From positions 1 to 46,387 of the forward strand of contig JAISOJ010000046.1 in assembly GCA_031275735.1 (NCBI GenBank): 46,387 nucleotides of DNA, in the 5' to 3' direction. Numbering within the stretch: position 1 is the stretch's first letter; each line of letters opens with the position of its first letter. The position numbers and the translations under genes are program-made. Shown in pieces: positions 1 to 11,483 of the stretch. The notes beneath the pieces are model-generated. The model saw only the letters and a program-made list of their open reading frames with translations. It did no database searches and had not been told where the DNA came from. Origin of the DNA: Dysgonamonadaceae bacterium (GTDB taxonomy: Bacteria > Bacteroidota > Bacteroidia > Bacteroidales > Azobacteroidaceae).

Positions 1-2
1 AA

Positions 3-188
3 ACCCGGGTACTGCCGGTGAATGACGGATGGGAGATCGTGGTGATCACCGGAATCGGATACGGATTCTGTATCGCCTGGCGAAGGAGGAAGCGCAGGAA
101 TAAGGCTCTGCCTTGTTCCAACGGGGGTTGTTTCAAAAGTGCGTCATGTCGAGCGGAGCGAAGTAGAGACGGTGTATGCACCGTCTAA
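3..188 (+). CDS. 3' end of a surface/anchored protein (partial)
   Basis: An open frame enters from the left edge and runs 61 codons to a TAA at 186-188. Its first half encodes a short Pro-Val-Asn-Asp-Gly stretch, a hydrophobic segment (around EIVVITGIGYGFCIAW) and a basic tail RRRKRRNK. This P-x-N-x-G, one transmembrane helix and Arg/Lys pattern is often seen at the very C-terminus of large Bacteroidetes surface proteins. The last 25 or so codons read through a dispersed repeat and look non-native, so the original stop has probably been lost or moved. The rest of the protein lies outside the window, so no function can be given. The frame could also be fortuitous, but the helix plus basic tail favours a real gene end. 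Confidence 0.5.
   Translation, partial: TRVLPVNDGWEIVVITGIGYGFCIAWRRRKRRNKALPCSNGGCFKSASCRAERSRDGVCTV
141..186. repeat. Dispersed GAGCGGAGCGAAG-type repeat with hairpin
   Basis: Positions 145-170 hold a TGTCGAGCGGAGCGAAGT core, a short dispersed element I recognise from Bacteroidetes intergenic DNA. It runs into a hairpin at 167-186: AGACGGTG pairs exactly with CACCGTCT across a 4-nt loop. There is no T-tract after it, so it is not a canonical terminator. It overlaps the end of the partial gene at the left edge. Confidence 0.55.
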
Positions 189-287
189 GAACTAAAAACC
201 GGCTGATGCCTGTTTGCTCCTGCTCATTGCTAACTTGCAATGGTAGCGCCTCAAAAAAAGAATTAACCCCTGTTTATGGTATAAATA

Positions 288-318
288 TTTGCAATATCAA
301 AAAAATGAGTTACCTTTG
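288..318 (+). promoter_or_regulatory. Bacteroidetes-type promoter (TTTG-N19-TAnnTTTG)
   Basis: A -33 element TTTG (288-291) is followed, after 19 nt, by a perfect -7 element TACCTTTG (311-318). This is the consensus of the Bacteroidetes primary sigma factor. Transcription would start near 325. The next intrinsic terminator is at 375-401 and grpE starts at 576. The promoter therefore drives either a very short RNA or an attenuated grpE-dnaJ leader. Confidence 0.7.
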
Positions 319-324
319 AAGCAG

Positions 325-401
325 AAAAAACCTTTATAAACTGTTAATATCGATCGTTTTGTTATTTATTTTTTACCCGCTATGAAAATAGCGGGTTTTT
401 T
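325..401 (+). ncRNA. Candidate short transcript, about 77 nt
   Basis: Inferred from a consensus promoter ending at 318 and a strong intrinsic terminator at 375-401. No plausible reading frame starts inside before the terminator. It may be a free small RNA or a premature-termination product of the chaperone operon leader. No known RNA family is recognised. Confidence 0.35.
375..401 (+). terminator. Intrinsic terminator
   Basis: ACCCGCTA (375-382) pairs with TAGCGGGT (389-396) across a 6-nt loop and is followed by a run of T (396-400). It lies about 175 bp before grpE. Confidence 0.8.
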
Positions 402-490
402 ATTCTTTATATCAATAAGTTATAACGTTACATAGGCTTTATTCTTATCCGAGTGAATGAAGCTCCGATTTGGCAAACTATTTGCTGCTA

Positions 491-521
491 TTCTGTGATG
501 AAAAAACGTAATCTATCTTTC
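491..521 (+). promoter_or_regulatory. Weak possible promoter for grpE
   Basis: TATCTTTC (514-521) differs from TAnnTTTG only in the last base. A TTCTG (491-495) sits about 18 nt upstream. No CIRCE-like inverted repeat is visible, so heat-shock control cannot be argued from the sequence. The rest of 402-575 shows nothing else recognisable. Confidence 0.25.
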
Positions 522-575
522 AAATCAACCCTAAAGCATTGAAAGACAAGTCTTATTAATTAAATATTTAAAGTT

Positions 576-1139
576 ATGAACGAAAAAGAATTAGAAAATA
601 AAATCGAAAACGAAGAAAATTTTGCCGACAATTTAGCAGAAGATATGCCAAAAGAGCAAATAGTTGACGAGAATGGAGAAGGAGATAATGAATCTACTGA
701 CAATCTGTCGGAGAAATTAACTGAATGGAAAGATTCTTATATTCGGCTGATGGCTGAATATGACAATTACCGGAAACGTACCATTAAAGAAAAAGCGGAT
801 TTAATTAAAAACGGGGGAGAAAAAGTTCTTATGGGACTTCTTCCGGTTATTGACGATTTTCAACGAGCTTTGGACACAATGAATCAAGCTACCGAACCGG
901 TAGCCATCAAAGAGGGTATTGATTTAATTTACAATAAATTCATTACTTATCTCCAACAAAACGGCGTAAAACCTATCGAGTCGATCGGAACCCTTTTCGA
1001 TCCGGATTTATATGAAGCCGTTGCCACGGTCCCTGCGCAAAATGAAGAACAAAAAGGAACGGTAATCGATAATGTACAAATCGGATATACTTTGAACGAT
1101 AAAGTAATCCGCCATGCTAAAGTAGTCGTAGCAAACTAA
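576..1139 (+). CDS. grpE: Nucleotide exchange factor GrpE
   Basis: GrpE exchanges ADP for ATP on DnaK and completes the DnaK-DnaJ chaperone cycle in the cytoplasm. At 187 aa the length is normal. The acidic, poorly conserved N-terminus (about residues 1-45) leads into the long helical dimer region, with the typical [12 protein letters not shown] segment. The C-terminal beta domain carries the family signature around [13 protein letters not shown] and ends [10 protein letters not shown]-like ([10 protein letters not shown]). The ATG at 576 is the only good start. dnaJ follows 11 nt downstream, so the two are almost certainly co-transcribed; dnaK is not in the window. Identification is secure. 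Confidence 0.97.
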   Translation: MNEKELENKIENEENFADNLAEDMPKEQIVDENGEGDNESTDNLSEKLTEWKDSYIRLMAEYDNYRKRTIKEKADLIKNGGEKVLMGLLPVIDDFQRALDTMNQATEPVAIKEGIDLIYNKFITYLQQNGVKPIESIGTLFDPDLYEAVATVPAQNEEQKGTVIDNVQIGYTLNDKVIRHAKVVVAN

Positions 1140-1150
1140 GAAATATAACA

Positions 1151-2308
1151 ATGGCTAAAAAAAGAGATTATTACGAAGTTTTAGAAGTTTCTAAAACAGC
1201 TTCGAGTGAAGAAATAAAAAAGGCATACCGGAAAAAAGCCATACAGTATCATCCGGATAAAAATCCGGGGGATAAAGAAGCTGAAGAAAAATTCAAAGAA
1301 GCGGCAGAAGCCTATGAAGTACTAAGTAACGAAGAAAAACGAAAACGATACGACCAATTCGGCCATGCCGGCGTAGGCGGCGGATACGAAGGGTACGGCG
1401 GTGGAATGTCGATGGAAGATATTTTTTCCCAATTCGGGGATATTTTTGGCGGTGGATTCGGCCATTTCAGCGGATTCGGCGGATTTGGCGGATTTGGAGA
1501 CGATTCGTCACATAGAACGAATCGGGGAGCCGATTTACGGATAAAAGTGAAATTATCGCTGAAAGAAATTGCTACCGGCGTTGAAAAGAAAATCAAAGTG
1601 AACAAATACATTAGTTGCACCTACTGTAAAGGAACCGGCGCCGAAGGCGCTAACGCCTATTCTACTTGCTCCACTTGTCGTGGAACCGGTCATATTACCC
1701 GAACGATAAATACTATTTTAGGTCAGATGCAAACACGTACTGTTTGTAATGATTGTAACGGCGAAGGAAAAAGAATTACTAAAAAATGCCCGCACTGTAA
1801 TGGTGAAGGTATTTTGAGAAGCGACGACGTGATCACCATCAATATTCCTGCAGGTGTGTCGGAAGGAATGCAGATATCGTTTAGCGGCAAAGGCAATGCC
1901 GCCCGTCATGGAGGCGTTAACGGCGACTTGTTGGTATTAATTGAAGAAGAACCGCATCCGGAATTAATTCGCGACCAAAACGATATTATTTATAATTTAC
2001 TGTTGAGTTTTCCGAAAGCGGCTATGGGAAGTACGGTAGAAATTCCTACTTTGGAGGGAAAAGCTAAAATTAAAATAGATGCGGGAACCCAGCCCGGCAA
2101 GGTATTACGGTTGAAAAACAAAGGACTACCTTCTATTAACCGCTATGGAACGGGTGATCTGCTAATCAATGTAGGTGTGTACATTCCGGAGAGTTTAACG
2201 AAAGAACAAAAGGAAATGTTGGAAGAAATGGAAAAAGCTGCCAATTTTCAACCTAATTCATCAATAAAAGAAAAAATCTTCAACAAATTCAGAAATATGT
2301 TTGATTGA
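1151..2308 (+). CDS. dnaJ: Chaperone protein DnaJ
   Basis: DnaJ is the Hsp40 co-chaperone that delivers unfolded substrates to DnaK and stimulates its ATPase. The 385-aa protein has all parts of a type I DnaJ. The J domain (about 5-70) contains the HPD motif at residues 34-36. A Gly/Phe-rich linker follows (about 75-118). The zinc-binding region holds four CxxCxGxG repeats ([32 protein letters not shown]). Two C-terminal substrate-binding beta domains end the protein. It follows grpE by 11 nt. Nothing is missing or altered in the key residues. Confidence 0.98.
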   Translation: MAKKRDYYEVLEVSKTASSEEIKKAYRKKAIQYHPDKNPGDKEAEEKFKEAAEAYEVLSNEEKRKRYDQFGHAGVGGGYEGYGGGMSMEDIFSQFGDIFGGGFGHFSGFGGFGGFGDDSSHRTNRGADLRIKVKLSLKEIATGVEKKIKVNKYISCTYCKGTGAEGANAYSTCSTCRGTGHITRTINTILGQMQTRTVCNDCNGEGKRITKKCPHCNGEGILRSDDVITINIPAGVSEGMQISFSGKGNAARHGGVNGDLLVLIEEEPHPELIRDQNDIIYNLLLSFPKAAMGSTVEIPTLEGKAKIKIDAGTQPGKVLRLKNKGLPSINRYGTGDLLINVGVYIPESLTKEQKEMLEEMEKAANFQPNSSIKEKIFNKFRNMFD

Positions 2309-2313
2309 TAATA

Positions 2314-2358
2314 CACCGCTTGAGAAGAAATAACCGTATTCGTTCTTCCGGACAGGTG
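2314..2358. repeat. Imperfect inverted repeat after dnaJ
   Basis: CACC (2314-2317) and GAAGAA (2324-2329) face TTCTTC (2343-2348) and GGTG (2355-2358), so a two-step hairpin can form. There is no T-tract, so it is a weak candidate for the 3' end of the grpE-dnaJ transcript. Confidence 0.3.
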
Positions 2359-2420
2359 CGAAGATAAGACTGATTGCTTTGTTGTTAAATAGCATAACTT
2401 AAAAATAACATTGTTAATTT

Positions 2421-2440
2421 TAATTCGTAATTCGTAATTC
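2421..2440. repeat. Short tandem repeat, TAATTCG units
   Basis: The 7-nt unit TAATTCG is repeated almost three times in the dnaJ-ruvA spacer. The same motif is a common intergenic microrepeat in Bacteroidetes. No function is suggested. Confidence 0.6.
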
Positions 2441-2500
2441 ATATACGCTTTTTGCTTTTTCTCCGTTATTATCTACATATTAGCTAATTCAAAATAGCCT

Positions 2501-3085
2501 ATGTTAGACTATATCAAAGGAGAAATTATCGAATTGACTCCTGCTTCAGTTGTCATTGAAGTGGGGGAAATAGGTTATGTTACGCACATTTCGTTGAATA
2601 CCTATTCTTCTCTTACGGGACAGAAAAAAACTAAATTATATGTTTATGAAGCAATTAGGGAAGATGCTCACCAATTGTTCGGATTTTCGGAAAAAAGAGA
2701 ACGAGAGCTTTTCCTCTTACTTATATCTGTTTCAGGGGTAGGTACCAACACCGCACGCATGGTTTTATCCTCTCTCGCTTTTTACGAATTGGAAGGAATC
2801 ATTGCTTCGGGCAATGCCGCTATGTTGAAAACCGTTAAAGGAATCGGAAGCAAGACCGCCGAACGAATCATTATCGATTTGAAAGATAAAATAAAAACCA
2901 ACGCAGGACAACAGACGCAAATTCAGGATACTTCGGTTTCCGAAACTGCCAATGAAGCCATAAGCGCTTTAGTCATGCTTGGATTTAACCAACCGGCTTC
3001 ACAAAAAGTTGTCAACAAAATTACAAAAGAAAATCCAGGATTAACCGTTGAACAACTTATCAAGAATGCATTGAAAATGCTTTAA
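2501..3085 (+). CDS. ruvA: Holliday junction branch migration protein RuvA
   Basis: RuvA binds four-way junctions and loads the RuvB helicase during recombinational repair. The 194-aa protein starts [20 protein letters not shown], the family's N-terminal OB fold. The two helix-hairpin-helix motifs are visible around [15 protein letters not shown] and [20 protein letters not shown]. The C-terminal RuvB-binding domain (about 145-194, [13 protein letters not shown]) follows a linker. Its TAA stop shares one base with the ATG of sprA (TAATG), which indicates translational coupling. RuvB and RuvC are not in the window. Confidence 0.97.
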   Translation: MLDYIKGEIIELTPASVVIEVGEIGYVTHISLNTYSSLTGQKKTKLYVYEAIREDAHQLFGFSEKRERELFLLLISVSGVGTNTARMVLSSLAFYELEGIIASGNAAMLKTVKGIGSKTAERIIIDLKDKIKTNAGQQTQIQDTSVSETANEAISALVMLGFNQPASQKVVNKITKENPGLTVEQLIKNALKML

Positions 3086-6000
3086 TGAAAAATTGGAATA
3101 AATACATTATTACGGGTTTGAGCTTGTCTGCTTTTGCAGGAGGACTTACTTCCATGAATGTCGATTTAACCGGCGGCGGAAAATCCTTCGAGACAACGTT
3201 AATACAAGAACAAACGCAAGATGTTATTTCTCCGACTGTCAGAGATACCTCTCCTCCCCTATTCCCTGTTTCGCCCATCGTACCGGAAAAATACGAAGAC
3301 ATAACTACCACTTACCCGGTTGACTTGCGAAATCCGGAAAATTTTAATAATGGATTTGAGTATAACCCTTTAACTAATCGCTATGAATTAAAATCGACCA
3401 TTGGAGGAAGCAATATTACTACTCCCATCAGCCTTACAAGGGACGAATATATCCGATACTCCCTTCAACAAAGCATGAATTCCTATTTCAAGTCCCGGCA
3501 GCAAGAAGAAGTTTCGGAAGAAGGCGGAAAACCTAAAGACGCTTTATCTGCATTTGATTTCAATTTTGATTTAGGTCCTGCCGAAAAAATATTCGGACCG
3601 GGCGGCGTGCGGTTACAAGCCCAGGGCGGCGTTACCCTGAAAGCTGCCATCGACCGGACAGTTACAGGTAATCCTACTTTAACGGAAAGGCAACGGAATC
3701 GAACGTCCTTTAATTTCGACATGCAGATACAGGCTAACATAACGGCTTCAGTAGGAGATAAAATTAATTTCGATCTGAATTACAATACCGAATCCACTTT
3801 TGATTTCGATACAAAAAAAATAAATTTAGCTTACACCGGCAAAGAAGACGAAATTATTAAAACATTAGAAGCCGGAAATGTAAGCATGAATACAACTAAT
3901 TCGTTAATACGAGGAGGATCGGCGCTTTTCGGTATTAAAACCGAACTACAATTCGGCAAATTGACCGTCGGCGCTATTTTTTCCCAACAAGAATCGCAAT
4001 CCCGTTCCATATCGTCCAAAGGGAATGTACAAATGACCCCTTTTGAACTAAGCGTAGATAATTACGAAGAAAATATGCACTTTCTTGTCGGACATTATTT
4101 CTATGATACTTATGATAAAGCATTAAGTAAATTACCTTATATTAAATCAGGTATAAAAATTAATCGTATCGAAGTGTGGATAACCAACAAAAGGGGTAAT
4201 TACAACGAAGCAAGAAATATTGTGGCATTTGCCGATTTAGGCGAATATAATGTGATAGGTAACAAAGATTTCGTTATTCCTACCGCAGGGAGAGATAGTT
4301 TACCCGATAATCAAGCTAATAATCTCTACTCTAAACTTATTTCCGAATATGTGGGCGCACGTGATATCAGCCGGGTAAATCAAGTTTTCGAAAGTACCAG
4401 TATGGAAGGCGGCAGGGATTATGAAAAAATCGAAAATGCGAAAAAATTAGATACTAACGAATATTTTTTCAACGATTTGCTTGGCTATATCAGCCTTCGT
4501 GCACCCTTACAATCAGACGAAGTATTAGCTGTAGCTTATGAATACACCTATAAAAATCAAGTCTATCGCGTAGGAGAATTTTCGGACAACCCTGAAAATG
4601 CAACGGGCAATTTGTTTTTAAAATTATTAAAAGGAACAAGTATTTCTCCTTCTTCCATCACTTGGAATTTGATGATGAAAAATATTTACAACATCAGTAA
4701 CGGGCGGAATATCGAAAAAGACAAATTCCGTATGGATATTATGTATCAAAACGACTCCGCCGGTATTTACCTAAACTACCTCACCGAAGGAAATATTGCC
4801 AATCAACCGTTGCTCAAGGTCGAAAATTTAGATCGTTTGGATTCGAGAGAAGAACCATACTCAGACGGCTTTTTCGACTATGTCGAAAACTACACGGTTA
4901 AATCTCAAATGGGAAGAATCATTTTTCCCGTAATGGAGCCTTTCGGCAAGCACTTACGAACAGTAATCGGCGTGGATTCTATTGCAGAGAAATATGTTTA
5001 CCAAGAATTGTACGATACAACATTGACAATTGCCCGACAAACTGCCGAAAAGAATAAATTCATCCTTAAGGGGGAATATAAAGGTTCGGCAAACTCCGAC
5101 ATCGACCTGGGTGGATTCAATATTGCTAAAGGTTCGGTTAGAGTTTCCGCCAACGGCGTCCTTCTGAAAGAAAACGAAGATTATATCGTCGATTATTATA
5201 CCGGAAAGATTACGGTTATCAATCCTGTTTATGAAAATGCTAAGATAGACGTTTCTTCCGAAAACCAATCTACTTTTGGAATGCAGCGAAAAACCATGAT
5301 GGGAATTAACCTGAATTATGCATTTTCCCCCCAATTTAATTTGGGAGCTACCATCATGAATTTGAGCGAGATGCCAATGACTTTGAAAACCACGCCGGGA
5401 GAAGAATCCATCAACAATACTTTATTTGGTTTTAATACCAATTATTCTACTAACTCGTATTTATTAACTAATATCCTAGATAAATTGCCTTTTGTCGAAC
5501 TAACGGCTCCTTCCCAAATTACATTTACCGCAGAATATGCTCAACTCATTGCCGGGCATTACCGGAGCAAATACGGAGGAGATTATTCGTATATCGATGA
5601 TTTCGAAAGCGCAAAAATGACTTCAGACTTGCGTTCGTACTATGGGTGGAATTTATCGTCAACGCCTTCTACTTTCCCCCATTCGCATTCGGTAAACGAT
5701 ATCGATTATGGAAAAGACCGTGCTTTATTAGCTTGGTATTACGTTGAGAGTCTGTTCACCAGGAAATCTTCATTAACTCCCTACCATATCAAAAATGATT
5801 TAAACCAATTGTCCAACCATTATGTAAGAGAAATTTTGGAAGATGAATTATTTCCGAACAAAGATCAACGTTATAATGAATCGGCAACTATCCCTGTACT
5901 GAATTTAGCTTTTTATCCCAAAGAAAGAGGTCCTTATAATTTAGACGCTTCGGGAATGAATACGGATGGAACACTAACAGAACCTCAAAAACGTTGGGGA

Positions 6001-9000
6001 GGCATTTTCAGGAAAATAGATAATGGGATGACTGATTTCGAAGCAAATAATATCGAACATATTGAATTTTGGTTAATGGACCCTTTTATCTATGAACAAG
6101 ATTCGCCGGGGGGAGATCTCTATTTTGATTTAGGTGAAATATCGGAAGATATATTGAAGGATGAAAAAAAATTTTTTGAGAATGGTTTACCTACCGACGG
6201 CGATCAGTCTAAGGTAGAGCAAACGAATTGGGGCGTAGTCCCTAAACAACAATCCATGGTTTATGCTTTCGACGTTAACAATCGTAAATCACAAGATGTA
6301 GGATTTGATGGACTGAGCGACGAGCAAGAATTTCTTCACCCTTCTTATGCCGCTTATGTAAAAGAGTTACGTAGCCGTTTGGATCCAGCCACTATTCAAA
6401 GGATGGAAAATGATCCTTTTTCACCATTACGAGATCCGGCCGGAGATAATTATCATTATTTCCGAGGTTCGGATTACGATGAAAAAGAGATGCCTGTTCT
6501 GGGTCGCTACAAACGATATAACGGAACTGAAGGAAATTCTGTCGACGCTAACGATTCTCCCGAAAACTACAATACGGCAGCTCAGGTAAATCCTGACGTC
6601 GAGGATATCAATCAAGATAATACCTTGAATGAAAACGAAAAATATTTCCGGTATAAAGTTTCCATTCGTCCGAAAGATTTGGTAGTTAGAGAAAATAGTT
6701 ATATTGTAGATAAAAGGGAAACATCTACTCTCCTGAAAAATAACAAACGGGAATCAGTCAACTGGTATTTGTTTAAAATTCCTATCAATGAATTTAGCGA
6801 TCAAATTGGAGATATAAGAGACTTTAAAACTATTCGTTTCGTTCGAATGGTTTTGACCAACTTTGCCGATTCCATCATTCTTCGTTTTGGTACATTGGAA
6901 TTGGTTAGGGGTGCTTGGCGAGTTTATATCAAAGACTTATCCAATCCTAATCTTCCCCCCTCGTCCGACGCGAACACAAGCACAAGTCTTTCTACTGTTA
7001 ATATTGAAGAAAATGGGGATAAAGAACCTGTCAATTATATTATGCCTCCTAATGTAAACCGAATGATTGATCCCGGTCAGCCTCAGCTTCGCATGGAAAA
7101 CGAACAATCGTTGGCGATGCATATCTCAAAACTATCGCCCGGCGATGCAAGAGCTATTTACAAAAGCACAGCGCTGGACGCGAGGCAATACCGGCGCTTG
7201 CAAATGTTTGTCCATGCCGAAAAAACGACAGAAGACATCAATAATTTACAAGACAATGAATTATCTGTTTTTCTACGCTTAGGATCGGACTATAAACATA
7301 ATTATTATGAATACGAAATTCCGTTGAAACTTACTCCTCCAGGGACATATTCCCAAGGAATTAACGCCGACAGGGAAATCGTGTGGCCGACGTCCAATAT
7401 GTTTGACTTCCCATTTGAATATTTGACCAATCTTAAATTGAACCGGAACAAGGAAAAACGAAAGGAAAATTCGGAAGTAACTTTTCTCACGCCTTATTCG
7501 GAATACGATCCGGATAAACCCATGAATAAGATGACCATAGTGGGAAATCCAACTATTTCTGAAATGAAAATAATTATGATTGGAGTCAGGAACAATTCCA
7601 AAGGTTACAAATCGGCCGAAGTCTGGTTCGACGAACTGCGTTTAACCGAATTCAACGAAGATGGCGGTTGGGCCGGAAACGCCAATCTTTTCGTAGGTCT
7701 TTCCGATTTAGGCTCCGTTAACTTCGTCGGCAGGAAAGAAACTGCCGGTTTTGGGGGTATTGATCAGGGTATTATGGAGCGTAATCTCGACGACAAACAA
7801 TTTTTCAGCATAGCTACTCAAATAGAATTCGGTAAGTTTTTCCCCGAAAAGGCGAAAGTAAACCTGCCTGTGTATTTTTCGTACAGCGAAGATATCGTTA
7901 GTCCCAAATACAACCCCTTAGACCAAGATGTTTTACTAAAAGACGCATTAGACGCGGCAGGAAGTAAGGAAGAAAGAGATTCTATCAAAAGTTTCGCCGT
8001 GGATAAAATAACAAGCCAATCGTTGGATATTAACAATGTGCGGGTCAATATAAACAGTAAAAATCCTATGCCCTACGATCCGGCAAATTTCTCATTCGGA
8101 TATTCTACCTCCCAAATACTCACTCAAAAACCTACGGTAGAATATGAAAAACAAACCGAAACTCGGTTCGTATTTACTTATGCTTATTCTCCAATGTTTA
8201 AACTGTGGCAACCTTTTAATAAAGAAAGTAATAACGATTCATCAAACCGCAACGCCTCTAATAAATCTTCATCCAGAAATAGCCAATCAACGAGGAATCA
8301 ATCGAGAGGGAATAATTTCTTTAAAGATATTGGAATCGGTTATCTTCCCAAAAGCATTGCTTTTTCTTCGGACATTCATCGCGACTATTTCGAATTGCAA
8401 CTCAGGGATATACAAAGTGCGGGAACAAACAAAATGCCGGCTTCTTTCCGAGAAGATTTTTTCTGGAACAGGGACTTTTCGCTTCAATGGGACTTGACCA
8501 AAAACCTGAAACTAAATCTTGTCACAGGAACGGAAGCGCGGATTGACGCGCCTCATGTTCAAGCAAATAAAAAATTCAATTACAACGAATACCAACTATG
8601 GAAAGATGCGGTTTGGCAAAGTATCCTGAATTGGGGAAGTCCGATGCATTATAATCAAAATTTTTCAGCAATCTATACCGCCCCGTTCCAAAACATACCG
8701 ATTCTTAATTTCATAAACGCAGGGTTGTCTTACACGACTACCTATACCTGGGATAGAGGAGCAAGTCTCGAAGATGAAGAAGGTATTGAAATAGGTAACA
8801 CAATTAAAAATTCGCGAACTTTGGGCTTGGATAATGCGACAATTAATCTAATGTCTTTTTATGGTAAAAGTAAATTCTTAGACGAGGCCAATAAAAAGTT
8901 CACTTTGAATAAATCGACAAATACTCGAAACAATGCCCGGAGAGACGAGGCAAATAATAATCGGAAAACGGCGGAAAAAGAAAAAAGAAAAAAGAAATAC

Positions 9001-10593
9001 GAAGGGGAAGTTCAACTCAACACAGACTCATCTACCATTGTCCGACATTCTTTAGACAATAAGCGCATAAGAGTGACGGCGAGAAGAGATAACGGCAGAT
9101 TGTATGAGGTTAAGTATAAAAAATTGGATAATAATTCAATAGAAATTAAAAATAAAGATACCGTACAACTCAAATTGGCGATTACTCAATTACCGCCTTT
9201 GGAAGATGAAACTTGGTACAAGATAGCGCAAGTAGCCGCTCGCGGGCTAATGATGGTGCGAACAATCGGATTTAGCTACAATGAAACGACAGGATTAATG
9301 ATTCCCGGATTCCGTCCGGAAATCGGGGATTTTTTCGGGCAAAACAGTTCGTCATTCGGCTATACGCCCGGACTTGATTTTGCTTTTGGATTTATCGATG
9401 AAAGTTATTTGGAAAAAGCAAACAGGAACAACTGGTTGGTAAAAAACGAAGACAACATTATTCCCGCCATGTTTGACCGAACAGAAACATTCAATTTTAC
9501 CGCTTTACTGGAGCCATTCGCAGGCATGAAAATCAATCTTTCAGCCATGCAAACCAAATCGCACAGAAACGATATCTATTTCATGTACGATAATCCGGCG
9601 CCAAGATTTACCGGAAGTTTTAATATGACAACAATCGCGCTTCAATCTATTTTTGAAAAAGCCGACGCGGCCAATGGTTATTATTCTAAAACATTTAATA
9701 CTTTCTTAAAAAACAGGGGAATCATTGCCGAACGTTTGAAAAAACGCTACGCAAATATTACCGATCCAAATGCCGGATTCCATCTGAACTCCATAGACGT
9801 TCTTATTCCGGCATTCTTTTCCGCCTATACCGGAAAAGACCCGAATAATACGAGCCTCGCCTTTTTCCCCGCTTTGAAAAGTTTATTACCGAACTGGAAA
9901 ATAACTTATGAAGGATTTATACAACTCTCCTTTATCAATAAACATTTCAAATCCTTTATTTTAGAACATGAATATAAATGCCGGTATTTGATAGGTTCTT
10001 ACACCTCTATTCTTGATTGGGAAGAAATAAATGATGGAATCGGCTTCATCAGAAGCCAGACCTCTGATCTGCCTTTCCTTTCTTCACCTTATAGCATTAC
10101 TGCAGTGAACATTACAGAGGGTTTCGATCCCCTTATCCGACTTAATTCTACGTTTGTTAACAACATGAGCTTGAAGATGGATTATAGAACTTTGCGTAAT
10201 ATTAACCTGAATGTTTCCGCTTACCAAATTGTAGAACGAATCAGTAATGAATTCGGAATAGATATTGGTTACCGTTTCGAAAACTTCAATAAAGTACTCA
10301 AATTACCGAAAACCGGAGGAGAAAGTTTCAACAATGAATTCCGCCTTTCTGCCGGAGTCGCTTACCGCATATCGCAAGACTTGATTCGGAAAATTCAAGA
10401 TGCATTCACCCAATCTACACAGGGAGATTCCCAAACGACAATTAAGATAACCGGCGATTACAATATGAGCCGGCTGGTTACTTTTCAAGCTTTTTATGAC
10501 AGGCAAATCAGTAAACCTTTAGTTTCGTCGACGGCTTATCCTTTATCTAAGTCAAGTTTTGGTATCAGCTTAAAAATTAGTTTATCAAGATAA
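3085..10593 (+). CDS. sprA: Type IX secretion outer-membrane translocon SprA/Sov
   Basis: SprA forms the giant outer-membrane beta-barrel pore of the T9SS, through which proteins with a C-terminal sorting domain leave the cell. The length, 2502 aa, matches the family (P. gingivalis Sov and F. johnsoniae SprA are about 2400-2500 aa). The N-terminus has a hydrophobic export segment (residues 8-24). The early region (about 160-330) carries the SprA N-terminal beta pattern with [16 protein letters not shown]. The protein is rich in alternating Tyr/Asn beta strands and ends ...[10 protein letters not shown]. Two low-complexity polar stretches interrupt the barrel: Asn/Ser/Arg-rich at about 1711-1746 and Arg/Lys/Asn-rich at about 1935-1973. 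The gene overlaps ruvA by one base and is followed 8 nt later by a DedA gene. The GH43 protein at 37748 is a likely cargo. Confidence 0.95.
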   Translation: MKNWNKYIITGLSLSAFAGGLTSMNVDLTGGGKSFETTLIQEQTQDVISPTVRDTSPPLFPVSPIVPEKYEDITTTYPVDLRNPENFNNGFEYNPLTNRYELKSTIGGSNITTPISLTRDEYIRYSLQQSMNSYFKSRQQEEVSEEGGKPKDALSAFDFNFDLGPAEKIFGPGGVRLQAQGGVTLKAAIDRTVTGNPTLTERQRNRTSFNFDMQIQANITASVGDKINFDLNYNTESTFDFDTKKINLAYTGKEDEIIKTLEAGNVSMNTTNSLIRGGSALFGIKTELQFGKLTVGAIFSQQESQSRSISSKGNVQMTPFELSVDNYEENMHFLVGHYFYDTYDKALSKLPYIKSGIKINRIEVWITNKRGNYNEARNIVAFADLGEYNVIGNKDFVIPTAGRDSLPDNQANNLYSKLISEYVGARDISRVNQVFESTSMEGGRDYEKIENAKKLDTNEYFFNDLLGYISLRAPLQSDEVLAVAYEYTYKNQVYRVGEFSDNPENATGNLFLKLLKGTSISPSSITWNLMMKNIYNISNGRNIEKDKFRMDIMYQNDSAGIYLNYLTEGNIANQPLLKVENLDRLDSREEPYSDGFFDYVENYTVKSQMGRIIFPVMEPFGKHLRTVIGVDSIAEKYVYQELYDTTLTIARQTAEKNKFILKGEYKGSANSDIDLGGFNIAKGSVRVSANGVLLKENEDYIVDYYTGKITVINPVYENAKIDVSSENQSTFGMQRKTMMGINLNYAFSPQFNLGATIMNLSEMPMTLKTTPGEESINNTLFGFNTNYSTNSYLLTNILDKLPFVELTAPSQITFTAEYAQLIAGHYRSKYGGDYSYIDDFESAKMTSDLRSYYGWNLSSTPSTFPHSHSVNDIDYGKDRALLAWYYVESLFTRKSSLTPYHIKNDLNQLSNHYVREILEDELFPNKDQRYNESATIPVLNLAFYPKERGPYNLDASGMNTDGTLTEPQKRWGGIFRKIDNGMTDFEANNIEHIEFWLMDPFIYEQDSPGGDLYFDLGEISEDILKDEKKFFENGLPTDGDQSKVEQTNWGVVPKQQSMVYAFDVNNRKSQDVGFDGLSDEQEFLHPSYAAYVKELRSRLDPATIQRMENDPFSPLRDPAGDNYHYFRGSDYDEKEMPVLGRYKRYNGTEGNSVDANDSPENYNTAAQVNPDVEDINQDNTLNENEKYFRYKVSIRPKDLVVRENSYIVDKRETSTLLKNNKRESVNWYLFKIPINEFSDQIGDIRDFKTIRFVRMVLTNFADSIILRFGTLELVRGAWRVYIKDLSNPNLPPSSDANTSTSLSTVNIEENGDKEPVNYIMPPNVNRMIDPGQPQLRMENEQSLAMHISKLSPGDARAIYKSTALDARQYRRLQMFVHAEKTTEDINNLQDNELSVFLRLGSDYKHNYYEYEIPLKLTPPGTYSQGINADREIVWPTSNMFDFPFEYLTNLKLNRNKEKRKENSEVTFLTPYSEYDPDKPMNKMTIVGNPTISEMKIIMIGVRNNSKGYKSAEVWFDELRLTEFNEDGGWAGNANLFVGLSDLGSVNFVGRKETAGFGGIDQGIMERNLDDKQFFSIATQIEFGKFFPEKAKVNLPVYFSYSEDIVSPKYNPLDQDVLLKDALDAAGSKEERDSIKSFAVDKITSQSLDINNVRVNINSKNPMPYDPANFSFGYSTSQILTQKPTVEYEKQTETRFVFTYAYSPMFKLWQPFNKESNNDSSNRNASNKSSSRNSQSTRNQSRGNNFFKDIGIGYLPKSIAFSSDIHRDYFELQLRDIQSAGTNKMPASFREDFFWNRDFSLQWDLTKNLKLNLVTGTEARIDAPHVQANKKFNYNEYQLWKDAVWQSILNWGSPMHYNQNFSAIYTAPFQNIPILNFINAGLSYTTTYTWDRGASLEDEEGIEIGNTIKNSRTLGLDNATINLMSFYGKSKFLDEANKKFTLNKSTNTRNNARRDEANNNRKTAEKEKRKKKYEGEVQLNTDSSTIVRHSLDNKRIRVTARRDNGRLYEVKYKKLDNNSIEIKNKDTVQLKLAITQLPPLEDETWYKIAQVAARGLMMVRTIGFSYNETTGLMIPGFRPEIGDFFGQNSSSFGYTPGLDFAFGFIDESYLEKANRNNWLVKNEDNIIPAMFDRTETFNFTALLEPFAGMKINLSAMQTKSHRNDIYFMYDNPAPRFTGSFNMTTIALQSIFEKADAANGYYSKTFNTFLKNRGIIAERLKKRYANITDPNAGFHLNSIDVLIPAFFSAYTGKDPNNTSLAFFPALKSLLPNWKITYEGFIQLSFINKHFKSFILEHEYKCRYLIGSYTSILDWEEINDGIGFIRSQTSDLPFLSSPYSITAVNITEGFDPLIRLNSTFVNNMSLKMDYRTLRNINLNVSAYQIVERISNEFGIDIGYRFENFNKVLKLPKTGGESFNNEFRLSAGVAYRISQDLIRKIQDAFTQSTQGDSQTTIKITGDYNMSRLVTFQAFYDRQISKPLVSSTAYPLSKSSFGISLKISLSR

Positions 10594-10601
10594 ATACAAA
10601 T

Positions 10602-11264
10602 ATGGAAATTATTCAACAACTTATTGATTTCATTCTTCATATCGATGTTCATTTAGCCGAATTAGTACGCGATTACGGGTTATGGATTTACGGTATTCTT
10701 TTTGTAATTATATTCTGTGAAACAGGATTAGTCGTAACACCCTTTTTACCGGGCGATTCCTTGCTTTTCGTTGCCGGAACACTAGCTGCCGTTGGGGAAA
10801 ACCACATTAGCGTCCACCTAATGATTTTACTACTTGTTATAGCAGCCATTCTGGGAGATGCATCCAATTATTTTATTGGAAAATTCTTTGGAGAAAAGCT
10901 TTTCAGGGATCCCAATTCAAAGATTTTCAGACAATCGTATCTGGAACAAACACACAGTTTTTACGAAAAACATGGAGGAAAAACAATCATCATCGCCCGT
11001 TTTATACCAATTGTAAGGACTTTCGCACCCTTTGTAGCGGGAATGGGTAGAATGACTTATCTTCGTTTTTTTAGCTATAACGTATTCGGCGCTATACTCT
11101 GGGTGCCCTTGTTTATGTATGCCGGGTTTTTCTTTGGCGAATTGGATTTCGTAAAAAAGAATCTTAGTTTCTTAATTATTGTCATCATTTTTGTTTCTAT
11201 CTTACCCGGAATCATTGAAATAATACGGCAAAAAGCAAAAAATAAAAAAACAAAGGAAAACTGA
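10602..11264 (+). CDS. DedA-family membrane protein
   Basis: DedA (VTT/SNARE-associated) proteins are inner-membrane lipid carrier transporters; several recycle undecaprenyl phosphate. The 220-aa protein has the hallmark sequence: an N-terminal re-entrant region with [17 protein letters not shown], then [20 protein letters not shown] with the conserved arginines and prolines, then [13 protein letters not shown] final transmembrane helix and a Lys-rich tail end it. It follows sprA by 8 nt and probably belongs to the ruvA-sprA transcript. Its lipid substrate cannot be decided from sequence; a link to carrier-lipid recycling is an inference from the family. Confidence 0.9.
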   Translation: MEIIQQLIDFILHIDVHLAELVRDYGLWIYGILFVIIFCETGLVVTPFLPGDSLLFVAGTLAAVGENHISVHLMILLLVIAAILGDASNYFIGKFFGEKLFRDPNSKIFRQSYLEQTHSFYEKHGGKTIIIARFIPIVRTFAPFVAGMGRMTYLRFFSYNVFGAILWVPLFMYAGFFFGELDFVKKNLSFLIIVIIFVSILPGIIEIIRQKAKNKKTKEN

Positions 11265-11360
11265 TGCCGGAAAATTTAATTTGTTTCTAATACAATGGAA
11301 ACAAGAGTTTATTCAAATAGTTTTAATTGACAAGGAACGACGTCAATTAAAAAAGTTTAT

Positions 11361-11413
11361 TACCTTTGTCGCGCAAACTTGGAGTTGATTAGTTCTAAAC
11401 GAAACTTTTGCGC
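11361..11413 (+). promoter_or_regulatory. Promoter and 5' leader hairpin
   Basis: A perfect -7 element TACCTTTG lies at 11361-11368; no good -33 element is visible. Just downstream, GCGCAAA (11371-11377) is complementary to TTTGCGC (11407-11413), so the leader RNA can form a long-loop hairpin. The start codon is 70 nt further on. The rest of 11265-11483 shows nothing else. Confidence 0.55.
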
Positions 11414-11483
11414 AGGGTTGTAGTATAATACTCTGCAATAAACAAAGGCATGATTAAATATAAATAATACGCAATAAAATAGT

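Noticed and set aside
383-436. A 17-codon hydrophobic frame starting in the loop of the 375-401 terminator
   Set aside because: Its start codon lies in a terminator loop and it has no promoter of its own; probably chance.
1312-1620. Antisense open frames within dnaJ, sprA, the Ca2+ ATPase and other large genes
   Set aside because: They mirror the codon pattern of the real gene, have no promoter or protein features, and lie fully inside well-identified genes.
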